DNA of 64,000 bases, from assembly GCF_022712275.1 (NCBI RefSeq), contig NZ_JALAGU010000033.1, forward strand, positions 1 through 64,000, written 5' to 3'. This document shows positions 37,710 through 46,159 of the stretch, in pieces. The stretch comes from Corynebacterium sp. Its GTDB lineage: Bacteria > Actinomycetota > Actinomycetes > Mycobacteriales > Mycobacteriaceae. The position numbers were made by a program, and so were the translations under genes. The number at the start of each line of letters is the position of its first letter. Position 1 is the stretch's first letter. Under the pieces are notes generated by a model. It saw only the letters and a list, made by a program, of their open reading frames with translations, was not told the origin of the DNA and ran no database searches.

Positions 37710-38711
37710 TCACACCCGGAACATGACCAGGTAGGACAGGTACACCAGGTAGCTGAGCACCAGCAGCAGCCCTTCACGCCTGGTCACCCGGCGGCCGGTG
37801 CGGAACATCGTCGCCACCAGAAGTGACACACCGAGCATCACCGGCATGTCGACCTGCAGGACCACGGACTCCACGGGGATGGCGTCCGGGGATATGACCA
37901 CGGTCAGTCCCAGGATGAAGACGATGTTGTAGACACTGGAACCGATGAGATTGCCGACCGCCATCGACGCATGGCCACGCATCGTCGCCACGACCGAGGT
38001 GACCAGTTCGGGGGCGGAGGTACCGATCGCCACGACAGTCAGGCCGATGAGCGTGTCCGAGACCCCGAGTTCCGAGGCGATGTCGATGGCGCCGGTGACC
38101 AGCCAGTCCGCGCCGAGGATGACGGTCCCGATACCGACGACCAGGTAGGCGATGTCGCGGAGAATGCTGAGCCACCCGGGGCGTCCTGCGGTGTCTGCGG
38201 CTGCGGCCGCGTCCGTGCCGGCCTCCACCACATTGTCCGGGGCTGCTGCAGGCTCCGGACGTCGGGCCTGCTGCCGGACGTACCAGAGGATCAACCCGGT
38301 GTAGATCACACCGACGACCAGCAGGAGGACGCCGGACGTACGCCCCAGACTCCCGCCGAGCGAGAGCAGGAGCAGCAGAGCGGCGACGATGACGACGGCC
38401 GGCAGGTCGAGCCGCATGGTCTGGCGTCCGGAACGGATCGGACGCATCGCCGCGCTGATGCCGAGGATCAGCAGCAGGTTCACGATATTCGTGCCGACGA
38501 TATTGCCGGTGACCAGGCCGGTACTGCCACGCAGGGCGGCGTCGATCCCGACGGCGAGTTCCGGCAGGCTGCTGCCGATCGCCACCACGGTCAGCCCGAC
38601 GACCATGGGAGAGATCCCCATCCGTACCGACACCGCTGTGGCGCCCCTGACCAGGAGTTCACCGCCGACGACGAGGACGGCGAAACCGAGGATCAGAAGT
38701 ATCCAGCTCAT
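37710..38711 (-). CDS. CaCA-family calcium(cation)/sodium antiporter
   Basis: A 333-residue, ten-helix K+-independent exchanger of the YrbG type. The two alpha-repeats are visible: GLTVVAIGSSLPELAVGIDAAL near residue 40 and GLTVVAIGTSAPELVTSVVATM near 220, each followed by GNIVGTNIVN / GNLIGSSVYN. An Ala/Asp-rich loop separates the halves. Its ATG overlaps the stop of the ArsR gene by 4 bp, so it is probably under the control of that metal sensor. The exported cation may therefore be something other than calcium. Confidence 0.88.
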   Translation of the reverse strand: MSWILLILGFAVLVVGGELLVRGATAVSVRMGISPMVVGLTVVAIGSSLPELAVGIDAALRGSTGLVTGNIVGTNIVNLLLILGISAAMRPIRSGRQTMRLDLPAVVIVAALLLLLSLGGSLGRTSGVLLLVVGVIYTGLILWYVRQQARRPEPAAAPDNVVEAGTDAAAAADTAGRPGWLSILRDIAYLVVGIGTVILGADWLVTGAIDIASELGVSDTLIGLTVVAIGTSAPELVTSVVATMRGHASMAVGNLIGSSVYNIVFILGLTVVISPDAIPVESVVLQVDMPVMLGVSLLVATMFRTGRRVTRREGLLLVLSYLVYLSYLVMFRV

Positions 38712-39121
38712 GAGGTGTGGTGTCCGTGAGCGCGGTCGTGGTCGTGGTCGAGCGCGTGGTCGTGCGAGTGGGTGCCGCCGAGATGGTGCAGCAGCCGGTG
38801 GACGCGCTCATCCGTCAGCGCGTAGCGCATCATCCTGCCGTCACGGGTCGCGGTGACGATCCCTGCGGTGGTCAGGAGCCTGAGCGCGGCGGACGCGGTG
38901 GCGGTCTTCACCCCGGCGCGGTCCGCGAGCTCGGACATGCTCAGCGTCCCCGGCCCCTCGTAGTGCAGCAGCGTGAGAAGCCGCAGGCGGGTGGGGTCAC
39001 CGAGCAGACGGAAGGTGTCCGCCCAGTCGTCGGACAGGGTGCACAGGTGGGTGAGCTCATCGCTCTGCGCGTCCTGCGCGTGAGCGTCCTGCGCGTGATA
39101 CTGTCCGTCGCCGCCGGTCAT
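38708..39121 (-). CDS. ArsR/SmtB-family metal-responsive repressor with His-rich tail
   Basis: A 137-residue winged-helix regulator. DDWADTFRLLGDPTRLRLLTLLHYEG spans the first helices near residue 30-55 (quoted in part), MSELADRAGVKTATASAALRLLTTAGIV is the recognition region, and DGRMMRYALTD is the wing. No CxC motif is seen in the DNA-binding helix. The C-terminal tail HSHDHALDHDHDRAHGHH offers many His/Asp ligands, as in zinc- or nickel-sensing ArsR proteins. It is the first gene of a two-gene operon with the exchanger. Confidence 0.87.
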   Translation of the reverse strand: MTGGDGQYHAQDAHAQDAQSDELTHLCTLSDDWADTFRLLGDPTRLRLLTLLHYEGPGTLSMSELADRAGVKTATASAALRLLTTAGIVTATRDGRMMRYALTDERVHRLLHHLGGTHSHDHALDHDHDRAHGHHTS

Positions 39122-39161
39122 GGCTCCGTAGTGTAGCCGGACCTGCCGAGGGGACGGTGCC

Positions 39162-39228
39162 GTACACGATCGTGACGGATCCGCATCCTGCGTACAACGC
39201 ATATGCCCGAAACGTCATGATCGTGTGC
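39162..39228. repeat. 67-bp palindromic element, copy 3
   Basis: Arms are GTACACGATCGTGACG (39162-39177) and CGTCATGATCGTGTGC (39213-39228), with two mismatches, one of them a possible G-T pair. GGATC and GTACAAC are conserved inside. It lies 12 bp beyond the stop of the LLM gene and 40 bp upstream of the ArsR ATG. Confidence 0.85.
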
Positions 39229-39240
39229 GCGGGCGGCTGC

Positions 39241-40251
39241 TCACAGGTCCGCCAGCGCCTCGGCGATGAGTGCGCGGGAGTGGCTGCGCAGCTCCGGGTC
39301 ATTCAGGGCGTCCTGCACCATGATCTCGGTGACGCCGAACTCCTCGACGAACGGTCGCAGTTGGTCACGCAGCGAGTCCGGCGTCCCGGCGAGACACTGC
39401 GGCAGCATGAGACCCTCGACATGGGCCGGTGCGTCCTTCTCCTCGGTGGTGAGGTGGTCGCCGGCCTCCGCCAGCAGCGGCACCGGACCGGGCCTCCCGG
39501 CGCGCAGGTCCGCCCACATCGCCCGGTTCGGCCAGGTCAGGGTGAGTGCCTCCTCCTCGGTCGGCGCGGCGACGATGTTCAGCGCGAGGATGATCTGCGG
39601 CGTCCCCGGGCCGAAGGGTGTGGCGGTGAAGTTCTCCCGGTAGGCACGCAGCGCCGCCTTCGCCGCACGCGGGTTGATGAAGCCGGCGAAGGCGTAGCCG
39701 ATGCCCAGCTGACCGGCGAATCCCGCGCTGCTCCCGGAGGAGCCGAGGGTGAAAACCTCCGGGACGGAGTCGATGCCGTGGGTCGGGTCGAGCGTGGCGA
39801 AGGGGTGCTTCTCGCCGAAGGCGTGATGGTAGTAGGCGAGGATCTCCTGGACCTGGTCACCGTAGTCGTCTCGCCGTGCCGAGCTCCGGTCGCGCTGGAG
39901 TGCGGCGTCCGCCACCGGGCCACCGGTCGCGCGCCCCAGGCCGAGGTCGATGCGCCCGGGGAAAAGTGCCTCAAGCTGCAGGAAACGCTCGGCGACGGAG
40001 TACGGGCTGTAGTGGTTGAGCAGCACCGCGCCGGAGCCGACACGGATACGGTCGGTGCGCTCGGCGGCCAGGGCGATGAGCTGCTCCGGGACCTGGGACG
40101 CGTAGCCGGTGGCGTTGTGGTGCTCAGCGAACCAGATGCGGTGGTATCCGAGCTGCTCGGCCTCGACGGCGGCGTCCAGCGCGCGGGTCAGGGCCTCGTG
40201 CTTGGTGTGTCCGGGCGTGACGGGTGCGAGTTCGACGAGGGAGTACTTCAT
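39241..40251 (-). CDS. LLM-class (luciferase-like) flavin-dependent oxidoreductase
   Basis: A 336-residue TIM-barrel of the MsnO8-like branch. The N-terminus MKYSLVELAPVTPG, the block RIWFAEHHNATGYASQVPEQL near residue 38, GSGAVLLNHYSPYSVAERF near 73 and RIDLGLGRATGG near 100 are diagnostic. FMNH2- or F420-dependence cannot be told by eye. It is divergent from the ridA remnant, with 51 bp between starts, so a shared promoter region is likely. Confidence 0.88.
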   Translation of the reverse strand: MKYSLVELAPVTPGHTKHEALTRALDAAVEAEQLGYHRIWFAEHHNATGYASQVPEQLIALAAERTDRIRVGSGAVLLNHYSPYSVAERFLQLEALFPGRIDLGLGRATGGPVADAALQRDRSSARRDDYGDQVQEILAYYHHAFGEKHPFATLDPTHGIDSVPEVFTLGSSGSSAGFAGQLGIGYAFAGFINPRAAKAALRAYRENFTATPFGPGTPQIILALNIVAAPTEEEALTLTWPNRAMWADLRAGRPGPVPLLAEAGDHLTTEEKDAPAHVEGLMLPQCLAGTPDSLRDQLRPFVEEFGVTEIMVQDALNDPELRSHSRALIAEALADL

Positions 40252-40302
40252 GGGTTCCAGTGTGGCCCTGTCGGCTGTTCGGTGCCGTTACCCTTGCACC
40301 CC

Positions 40303-40698
40303 ATGGACCACTTCTTCAGCCCTGACCTCCACCGGTCGACCGCACCGTTCTCGCACGCCGTCACCCACGACGGGCTCGTCCACACCGCCGGCATCATCGG
40401 GTAGCACGTCGCGTCCGGCGCCGTGGTCTCCGCGGATGTCGCTGAGCAGTGCTCCGCAATGCTCGCCAATCTCGGCGTTCTGCTGGACGGCACCGGGACC
40501 CGACGGGAGGACGCCGTGCGCACCACCGTGTATCTCACGGACTACGAGGACTTTGCGGTGATCAACGAGGTCTACGGCGAGTGGTTCACCTCGCCGTACC
40601 CGGCGCGCACCACACTCCAGGTCGCTGCGCTCCCTCTCGGCGCCAAGGTGCAGATCGACGCGGTGTTCCGGGCGCCTGCTGTCACCGGGGCGTCCTGA
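40303..40698 (+). pseudogene. ridA: RidA-family protein with in-frame amber codon
   Basis: ATG 40303 opens MDHFFSPDLHRSTAPFSHAV and reads GLVHTAGIIG before TAG at 40402-40404. The same frame continues HVASGAVVSADVAEQCSAML to ARTTLQVAALPLGAKVQIDAVF, including the conserved Arg of the RidA active site. A single CAG-to-TAG change in the usual G-Q position explains it, and everything else is intact. RidA hydrolyses reactive 2-aminoacrylate-type enamines. It is a recent nonsense mutation, a readthrough site, or a sequencing error. Confidence 0.85.
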
Positions 40699-40771
40699 CC
40701 TTGGGTCTGGCGTCCGGAGGTTTCCCGTCGCGCAACGGCAGGAAATCGACCTCAGGACGCTACGCACAAGG

Positions 40772-41734
40772 TCAAGACACATCCTCCGGCGGATAGGTCG
40801 GAGCACGGTTGCAGATTGACTCGAACTCCTCGCGGGAAACGTCTTCAGGGGCATAGAGCCCTCCGCACAGGCCTTCCGCACGAATTGATCTCTGAGCTTC
40901 GGGCGTGTTCGTGCATTCCTCCGCGCACCTCATGGTGCCGTCGGACCACTGAGCTGGCCCGGGGGCTCCCTGCAGACACTCCACGACGTACGGTTCCCCC
41001 ACACTCACCGCCGGTTCCGCTGCACTCGCTGCAGGTTCTTCCGCACTCTCGACCGCAGGTGCCGCCACCGATGACTGCCGGTACTCGGTGACCTCGTAGG
41101 CGACATCCCCGAGGTTGCTGATGTCCGTCGAACTGTTGAACCGGAACTGCGGGGTGTCGCAGTTCGTGGTGAGGATCCATCCGTCGGACAGGGTGAGACT
41201 CGCGTCGATGTTGTTCGCCGCGTTGCGCAGTTGAGCGTCCAGCAGGACGTCCTCGTTCACCGAACGGAAGGTCACGAGGTACATCGCGATCCCACAGTTG
41301 TTCATTGACGCCGGGAACCGGGAATGATCCTCATCGGTGACGGGTGTCGCGTCCTGACCTTCAAAGACGCGCAGCATCCCGTTCCAGGACCGGTTCTTCA
41401 CGTAGTCACCCCAGGCCTCGACCGCCTCCGGCACCGGGGCGGGGTTCACGCTCTGCACGCCGGCGTTCTCGAGCAGCGCGACGGAGTCAGTCCCGGGCCG
41501 CTCCTCACTCCCCGTGTCCTGCACTGCGGACGTCGACGCAGAGGCAGGACCCGTGGCCGAATCATCGTCTTCTCCCCTGCCCCAGATCAACCAGGCGCCG
41601 ACCGTCGCCACCACGACGATGAGCACCACGGGCAGTGCGATGATCAGCCGCGACTGCCCTGTCGTCGGACGTCGCCCGGAGTCTGCTCCGGCGAAGGGAT
41701 TACCGGGACTGTTGTTCTGTTCCTGAAACGTCAC
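40772..41734 (-). CDS. single-pass membrane protein with Cys-containing outer domain, uncharacterised
   Basis: A 320-residue protein. A short polar N-terminus is followed by the membrane segment LIIALPVVLIVVVATVGAWLIWG near residue 30. A Ser/Thr/Ala linker and an outer domain of about 140 residues with two cysteines (NNCGIAMYL; TTNCDTPQF) come next. After a Glu/Ala repeat (SAEEPAASAAEPAVSVGEP) the C-terminal ~70 residues hold five cysteines (VVECLQG, MRCAEECTN, LCGGLY, SICNRA). Family unknown. GTG 41734 was chosen; an ATG at 41788 would lie inside the divergent operator. It is divergent from the metal-type ABC operon. Confidence 0.6.
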   Translation of the reverse strand: MTFQEQNNSPGNPFAGADSGRRPTTGQSRLIIALPVVLIVVVATVGAWLIWGRGEDDDSATGPASASTSAVQDTGSEERPGTDSVALLENAGVQSVNPAPVPEAVEAWGDYVKNRSWNGMLRVFEGQDATPVTDEDHSRFPASMNNCGIAMYLVTFRSVNEDVLLDAQLRNAANNIDASLTLSDGWILTTNCDTPQFRFNSSTDISNLGDVAYEVTEYRQSSVAAPAVESAEEPAASAAEPAVSVGEPYVVECLQGAPGPAQWSDGTMRCAEECTNTPEAQRSIRAEGLCGGLYAPEDVSREEFESICNRAPTYPPEDVS

Positions 41735-41785
41735 GCAGGCACAATAGTCAGACACCCTCTTTTCATTACGGGCAGGTAAAATCTT

Positions 41786-41807
41786 CATTCAAACGGTCGA
41801 TTGAATG
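41786..41807. promoter_or_regulatory. perfect inverted repeat between divergent genes (candidate ArsR/SmtB-type operator)
   Basis: CATTCAA and TTGAATG flank an 8-bp spacer in the shared upstream region of the ABC operon and the gene at 40772-41734. The TTGAATG half-site resembles those of CadC/SmtB-type metal repressors. Confidence 0.5.
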
Positions 41808-41843
41808 TGCAACTGAGCGGACGCGAGGGCTAGCGTCAGGGCG

Positions 41844-43016
41844 GTGACCATCTTCGCCGAGCTCCGCCACCGCGGGCGACAGGACGTGACCAGTCCCGAC
41901 GCCATGACCGCGGATTCCGGCGCCACCACCGACCCCCTCGGCTTCACGGCATCCACCAGGCGCACCGTCACCTGGATCATCGTGCTCGCCGCGGCGCTGC
42001 TGGTCAGCGTGGTGTTCAGCGTCGGCTTCGGCTCCGTCCACGTCTCTCCCGCAGACTCCGCCCGCATCCTCTCCCACCACCTCTTCGGCACCGGCCTTGA
42101 CCTCGGTGGCACAAGCGGCGCAAGCACCACCTCGGACCTCGCCCGGCACGACGCCGTCATCTGGACGATCCGCGCACCGCGCGCCGTGCTCGGGGCGCTC
42201 GTCGGCGCAGGACTCGCCATTGCAGGGGTGATCCTCCAGGCCACCGTCCGCAACGTCCTCGCCGACCCCTACGTCCTCGGCGTGAACTCCGGCGCCTCCG
42301 TCGGTGCCGCCGCCGCGATACTCACCGGTGTCGGCGCCGGACTCGGTGACTACGCCCTGCAGACCAGCGCCTTTCTCGGCGCCACCGTGGCGTCCTTCGT
42401 GGTCTTCGGCGTAGCCCGCTCCGGCGGGCGCCTCACCCCGAACCGCCTGATCATGGCCGGTGTCGCTGTCGGTTACGCCCTGTCTGCGCTGACCAGCTTC
42501 ATGATCTTCGCCTCGGACTCCGCCGAATCGAGCCGTTCGGTGATGTTCTGGCTGCTCGGCTCGCTGGGCCTGGCGTCCTGGTCCGGGCCGTTCGTCGTCG
42601 TCGCTGTCGTGGTTCTGATGGTCGCGGTGTGCCTGATGGTCCTCGGACCGAGACTCGACGCCCTCACAGCCGGCGACGAGACCGCACTCACCCTGGGCGT
42701 CCACCCGGAGCGGATGCGCATCCTGTTGCTCATCCTGTCCTGCCTGCTCGTCGGCACGGTCGTGGCGATGGCCGGTTCGATCGGTTTCGTCGGGCTGGTC
42801 GTCCCGCATCTCGCCCGGCGGATGGTCGGTGGTGCGCACCGGGCCGTCCTGCCGGTGGCCGCCCTCCTCGGGGCGATCCTGCTGTGCTGGGCGGACATCG
42901 GTTCCCGCACCCTTCTCGCCCCGCAGGAGATCCCGATCGGCATCATCACCGCCCTGGTGGGCGCCCCGTTCCTCCTTATCCTCGTCCGACGTATGCACCA
43001 TGGAGCAGACCAGTGA
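41844..43016 (+). CDS. FecCD-family ABC transporter permease (metal-complex uptake)
   Basis: A 390-residue BtuC/FecCD-type permease with about ten membrane helices. RAPRAVLGALVGAGLAIAGVILQ near residue 112, NPLADPYVLG-like NVLADPYVLGVNSGASVGA near 135, GWLLGS-like FWLLGSLG near 235, and AGSIGFVGLVVPHLARRMVG near 312 are signatures. The first ~40 residues are polar. GTG 41844 and downstream starts (ATG 41904) are both possible. It overlaps the binding-protein gene by 4 bp (GTGA). Confidence 0.9.
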   Translation: MTIFAELRHRGRQDVTSPDAMTADSGATTDPLGFTASTRRTVTWIIVLAAALLVSVVFSVGFGSVHVSPADSARILSHHLFGTGLDLGGTSGASTTSDLARHDAVIWTIRAPRAVLGALVGAGLAIAGVILQATVRNVLADPYVLGVNSGASVGAAAAILTGVGAGLGDYALQTSAFLGATVASFVVFGVARSGGRLTPNRLIMAGVAVGYALSALTSFMIFASDSAESSRSVMFWLLGSLGLASWSGPFVVVAVVVLMVAVCLMVLGPRLDALTAGDETALTLGVHPERMRILLLILSCLLVGTVVAMAGSIGFVGLVVPHLARRMVGGAHRAVLPVAALLGAILLCWADIGSRTLLAPQEIPIGIITALVGAPFLLILVRRMHHGADQ

Positions 43017-44020
43017 AGAAGACTCTCGCACTCACCCTCGCCGCCGGCCTCACCGTGGGCCTCGCGTCCTGCAGCTCCGGTGACAGCGCCTCCGCCATAG
43101 AGGTCGACAACTGCGGCGGTACCGTCCACCTCGACGGTCCGCCGGAGAATGTCACGCTGCTGAAATCAGCGCCCGTGCCGACGCTGCAGCACCTGGGTGT
43201 CCTCGACCGGGTGACGAACCGGGCCGGAAGATACCCCACCGCCTACTACGATGACGCCACCAACGACGCCCTGTCGGCCATCCCCTCCCTGACCGACAGG
43301 ACGGATGCCTCAGGCCATCTCCAGATCTCCCGGGAAGAGGTCGTCGCCACCGGCCCGGACCTCGTCCTCGGTGAGACGGACACCGTCAACCGGCAGACCC
43401 TCGCCAGCTCGGATATCCCGCTGATCGAGGAACCGGCTTTCTGCGGTTCCCTGGAAGGCGCTGTGACCTGGGACGATGTCTGGGACCAGATCAGGCTCTA
43501 CGGCACCGTCTTCGACAGGGACGCGGAGGCGGAGGAGTATGTCACCGCCCTGCAGGACCGCCTGGCGGCCATCGAGGACGCCGCCACCCCCACGAAGCCT
43601 GACGGCTCCCCCTACCGCATCGCGGTGCTCTACCCGACTGTCGGAGGCGGGGTGACCTACGCCTACGGCACAGGGTCGATGGCCGCCCCTGTGGTGGAGG
43701 CCGCGGGGGCTGCGAACGTCTACGCCGACCAGTCCGACCGGGTCTTCGAGGTCACCGCCGAGGACATCGTCGACCGTAACCCTGACGTGGTGCTCGCCCT
43801 CTACTCCGACGGTTCCGCCGACGGGATCGTGGACGCCGTGACCGGGCTCCCGGGCATGGACCGCACCTCCGCCGGGCAGCGTGGCCAGGTCCTGCCGCTG
43901 CTGCTGAACTACGCCGAACCACCGACTCCACTGGCCATCGACGGTCTGGAGCAGGTTGACGGGTACCTCCGGGACCTCCCGGACGCCTCGGGCACGGCGG
44001 ACAGCCGGGCCGGTCAATGA
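43013..44020 (+). CDS. substrate-binding lipoprotein of the FecCD-type transporter
   Basis: A 335-residue periplasmic-type binding lipoprotein. The signal KKTLALTLAAGLTVGLASC ends in a lipobox with Cys ~20. The class III fold is indicated by ENVTLLKSAPVPTLQHLGVLDRV, then VVATGPDLVLG, a long linking helix (DDVWDQIRLYGTVFDR) and VEAAGAANVYAD and DRNPDVVLALYSDG. The ligand is a metal complex or corrinoid-like compound; no specificity residues can be assigned. Translation starts at GTG 43013, overlapping the permease stop. Confidence 0.88.
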   Translation: MKKTLALTLAAGLTVGLASCSSGDSASAIEVDNCGGTVHLDGPPENVTLLKSAPVPTLQHLGVLDRVTNRAGRYPTAYYDDATNDALSAIPSLTDRTDASGHLQISREEVVATGPDLVLGETDTVNRQTLASSDIPLIEEPAFCGSLEGAVTWDDVWDQIRLYGTVFDRDAEAEEYVTALQDRLAAIEDAATPTKPDGSPYRIAVLYPTVGGGVTYAYGTGSMAAPVVEAAGAANVYADQSDRVFEVTAEDIVDRNPDVVLALYSDGSADGIVDAVTGLPGMDRTSAGQRGQVLPLLLNYAEPPTPLAIDGLEQVDGYLRDLPDASGTADSRAGQ

Positions 44021-44832
44021 TCACCGCGGAGAACGTCCAGGTCCAGTTCGGATCCTCAACTGCGGTCGACGGGGTGTCCCTGACCGTGCCGGACTCCGGG
44101 GCTCTCGGACTCGTCGGCCCGAACGGCTCCGGAAAGACCACCCTGTTACGCGCCCTGTACGGGTCCGCGTCCCTCGCTGCCGGCCGCGTCCTGCTCGACG
44201 GGGAGGACCTGACGCAGGTGCGACGACGGGAGATCGCCCGCACCGTGGCGGTCGTCGCCCAGGAGAGGGACGCGGCGTCCGCCGGCATGCCGATGACTGT
44301 CGCTGAGCTGGCGATGCTCGGCCGACTGCCGCACCAGAGCTTCGGATCCCGCTCGGGTGAGCGGGACCGGGAAATCGTCGAAGACTCATTGGACGCGGTG
44401 GGGATGACGGCCCTGGCCCGCAGGGACCTGTCAGAGCTGTCCGGCGGCGAGCGGCAGCGGGCTCTCATCGCCCGGGCGCTTGTCCAGCAGGCCCGCCATG
44501 TGCTGCTCGATGAGCCGACGAATCACCTGGACATCCGCTACCAGCACGACGTTCTGGAACTCGTCGTCGGGTTACCCGGATCTGTGGTGGTGCTCCACGA
44601 CCTGAACCTCGCCGCCCGGTACTGCGACCGGCTCGTGGTCCTGGATCACGGACGGATCGTCGCGACCGGGACACCGGGCGAAGTACTCACCCCGGAGATG
44701 CTGGAACCGGTGTACGGGCTGCCGGTGAAACGGCTCGACGTAGACGGTGAGATCACCCTGGTCTTCCCCCGGTCCGCCCGGACCACACCGGGTCAACCGC
44801 ATGCCCGGGAGAGGGACGAGGTGTCCTCATGA
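44017..44832 (+). CDS. ABC transporter ATP-binding protein (FecE-type)
   Basis: A 271-residue ATPase. Walker A is GPNGSGKTT near residue 35. The Q-loop is in VVAQERDAASAGMPMTVAEL near 79, the signature is LSGGERQRALIARAL near 138, Walker B is HVLLDEPTNHLD near 158, and the H-loop is VVLHDLNLAARYCDRL near 190. Its ATG overlaps the binding-protein stop (ATGA), and its own stop overlaps the methyltransferase start. The C-terminal ~20 residues are polar and variable. Confidence 0.94.
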   Translation: MITAENVQVQFGSSTAVDGVSLTVPDSGALGLVGPNGSGKTTLLRALYGSASLAAGRVLLDGEDLTQVRRREIARTVAVVAQERDAASAGMPMTVAELAMLGRLPHQSFGSRSGERDREIVEDSLDAVGMTALARRDLSELSGGERQRALIARALVQQARHVLLDEPTNHLDIRYQHDVLELVVGLPGSVVVLHDLNLAARYCDRLVVLDHGRIVATGTPGEVLTPEMLEPVYGLPVKRLDVDGEITLVFPRSARTTPGQPHARERDEVSS

Positions 44833-45578
44833 CCACCGCCACATCCGTCACGACCACCTCGCTACAGGACAGGCTGGACACCTACTGGTCCGGACGCGCC
44901 GTCGAGTACCACGCTCACCAGGTCTCCGGGGCACGTGCCGCGATCGACCGTGAACTGTGGACGTCGGTGTTCACCACCTCGCTGGAAGACTGTGGCGTGG
45001 ACAAGGCCGGAGCCCTCGACATCCTCGACATCGGCACCGGATCGGGTTACCTGGCGTCGCTGCTGACGGACGCAGGCCACCACGTCACCGGTGTGGACCA
45101 CTCCCCTGGCATGGTCGCCGCCGCCCACGCCGCACACCCTGAGCTGTGCGTTCTGAACGGCGATGCCCACTCCCCCGGCCTCCCCGCGTCATCTCTCGAT
45201 GCCGTCGTCAACCGTTATGTGCTGTGGACGCTCCCCGATCCGGTTGCCGCAGCCAAGGCGTGGCGGACGCTGCTGCGCCCCGGTGGATCGGTCGTCGCGG
45301 TGGACGCCACCTGGTTCCCGCACGGTGTGGACCCCGCGATGAAGGTTCCGTCCGCAGACGGGGAGGACGCCTTCGCCCGCACCTATGATCCGGCGACGCT
45401 CGGGGAACTGCCGCTGGGTACGGCAGCTTCCATGGACGACTTCGCCGAGGTGTTCCGGGTCGCGGGATTCACCGATGTCACTGTGCAGTCATTGCCGCAG
45501 GTCGCGGAACTGGACCGGCGTTTCGGGGTGGCGCCGGGGCACGAGTCCAGGCCCCACTTCGTGGTGACGGCCAGCTGA
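44829..45578 (+). CDS. class I SAM-dependent methyltransferase, coupled to the importer
   Basis: A 249-residue methyltransferase. Motif I is LDILDIGTGSGYLASLL near residue 64, the acidic strand end is VTGVDHSPGMV near 88, LNGDAHSPGLPASSLDAVVNRYVLWTLPDP covers motifs II-III (residues 109-138, quoted in part), and LRPGGSVVAVD is motif IV. It is translationally coupled to the ABC ATPase (ATGA), so it should act on the imported ligand or on a metallophore. The substrate is unknown. A GTACAGG-type ribosome-binding site is not needed given the overlap. Confidence 0.86.
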   Translation: MTTATSVTTTSLQDRLDTYWSGRAVEYHAHQVSGARAAIDRELWTSVFTTSLEDCGVDKAGALDILDIGTGSGYLASLLTDAGHHVTGVDHSPGMVAAAHAAHPELCVLNGDAHSPGLPASSLDAVVNRYVLWTLPDPVAAAKAWRTLLRPGGSVVAVDATWFPHGVDPAMKVPSADGEDAFARTYDPATLGELPLGTAASMDDFAEVFRVAGFTDVTVQSLPQVAELDRRFGVAPGHESRPHFVVTAS

Positions 45579-45733
45579 TCGGGCGTCCGTCGGGGACCAT
45601 GGTCGTCTTTCCGGGATGTCGGCGTCGCGCAGCGTCAGGTCGTTCAGACCCCCTCGCGAGCGACCTCAGGGTGCGTGCTGCGGACAGCCCCACCCGGTAA
45701 CGTGGATACCCCGACAACAAGGCCGGGGCCACC

Positions 45734-45988
45734 GTGACAAAGGACGCCGCCATGGTCCGCACCACCGCCGAAAAACCCCGGATCAAGCCGAACACCGAAC
45801 TCCTTCTGGGCCCCTGCAGCCCCGCACAGCGTGGACTGCTGGATCCGTTACCGGACGGGGTCACGGTGGTCGACGGCATCGACCGGGACAGCATCTGGGC
45901 CCGCGCCGAGGACTTCGGTTGGACCCTCAGCGGCAATATCTCCCTGTCGGAGACCTGGTCATCGGTGAGGTTCAAGCGGAAGAACTGA
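45734..45988 (+). CDS. small soluble protein (84 aa), uncharacterised
   Basis: Either GTG 45734 or ATG 45752 could start this frame. The product has a proline-rich start and LLDPLPDGVTVVDGIDRDSIWARAEDFGWTL (part), with a basic end RFKRKN. The codon pattern matches neighbouring genes. No family was recognised. It converges on 45992 with a 3-bp gap. Confidence 0.5.
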   Translation: MTKDAAMVRTTAEKPRIKPNTELLLGPCSPAQRGLLDPLPDGVTVVDGIDRDSIWARAEDFGWTLSGNISLSETWSSVRFKRKN

Positions 45989-45991
45989 CCG

Positions 45992-46159
45992 TCACATGTA
46001 GATCGTCATGCAGACGACGAGACCGATGATCATGATCGCGCCGAGGACCAGCGTGACCACGTCGGCGTTGGAGGAGTGCGGGATCTCCGGCTGCTGGGCC
46101 TCGAGGTCCTGCTGCTCCTGCAGGGCGGTCTCGTAGTCGGTGGCTTCGTCGTTCTTCAT
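45992..46159 (-). CDS. small tail-anchored membrane protein (55 aa)
   Basis: The first ~30 residues are acidic/Gln-rich (ATDYETALQEQQDLEAQQ). They are followed by one membrane helix VVTLVLGAIMIIGLVVCMTIYM at the very C-terminus. It overlaps the stop of the preceding gene by one base (TGATG), so it is translated with it. Function is unknown. Confidence 0.65.
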   Translation of the reverse strand: MKNDEATDYETALQEQQDLEAQQPEIPHSSNADVVTLVLGAIMIIGLVVCMTIYM

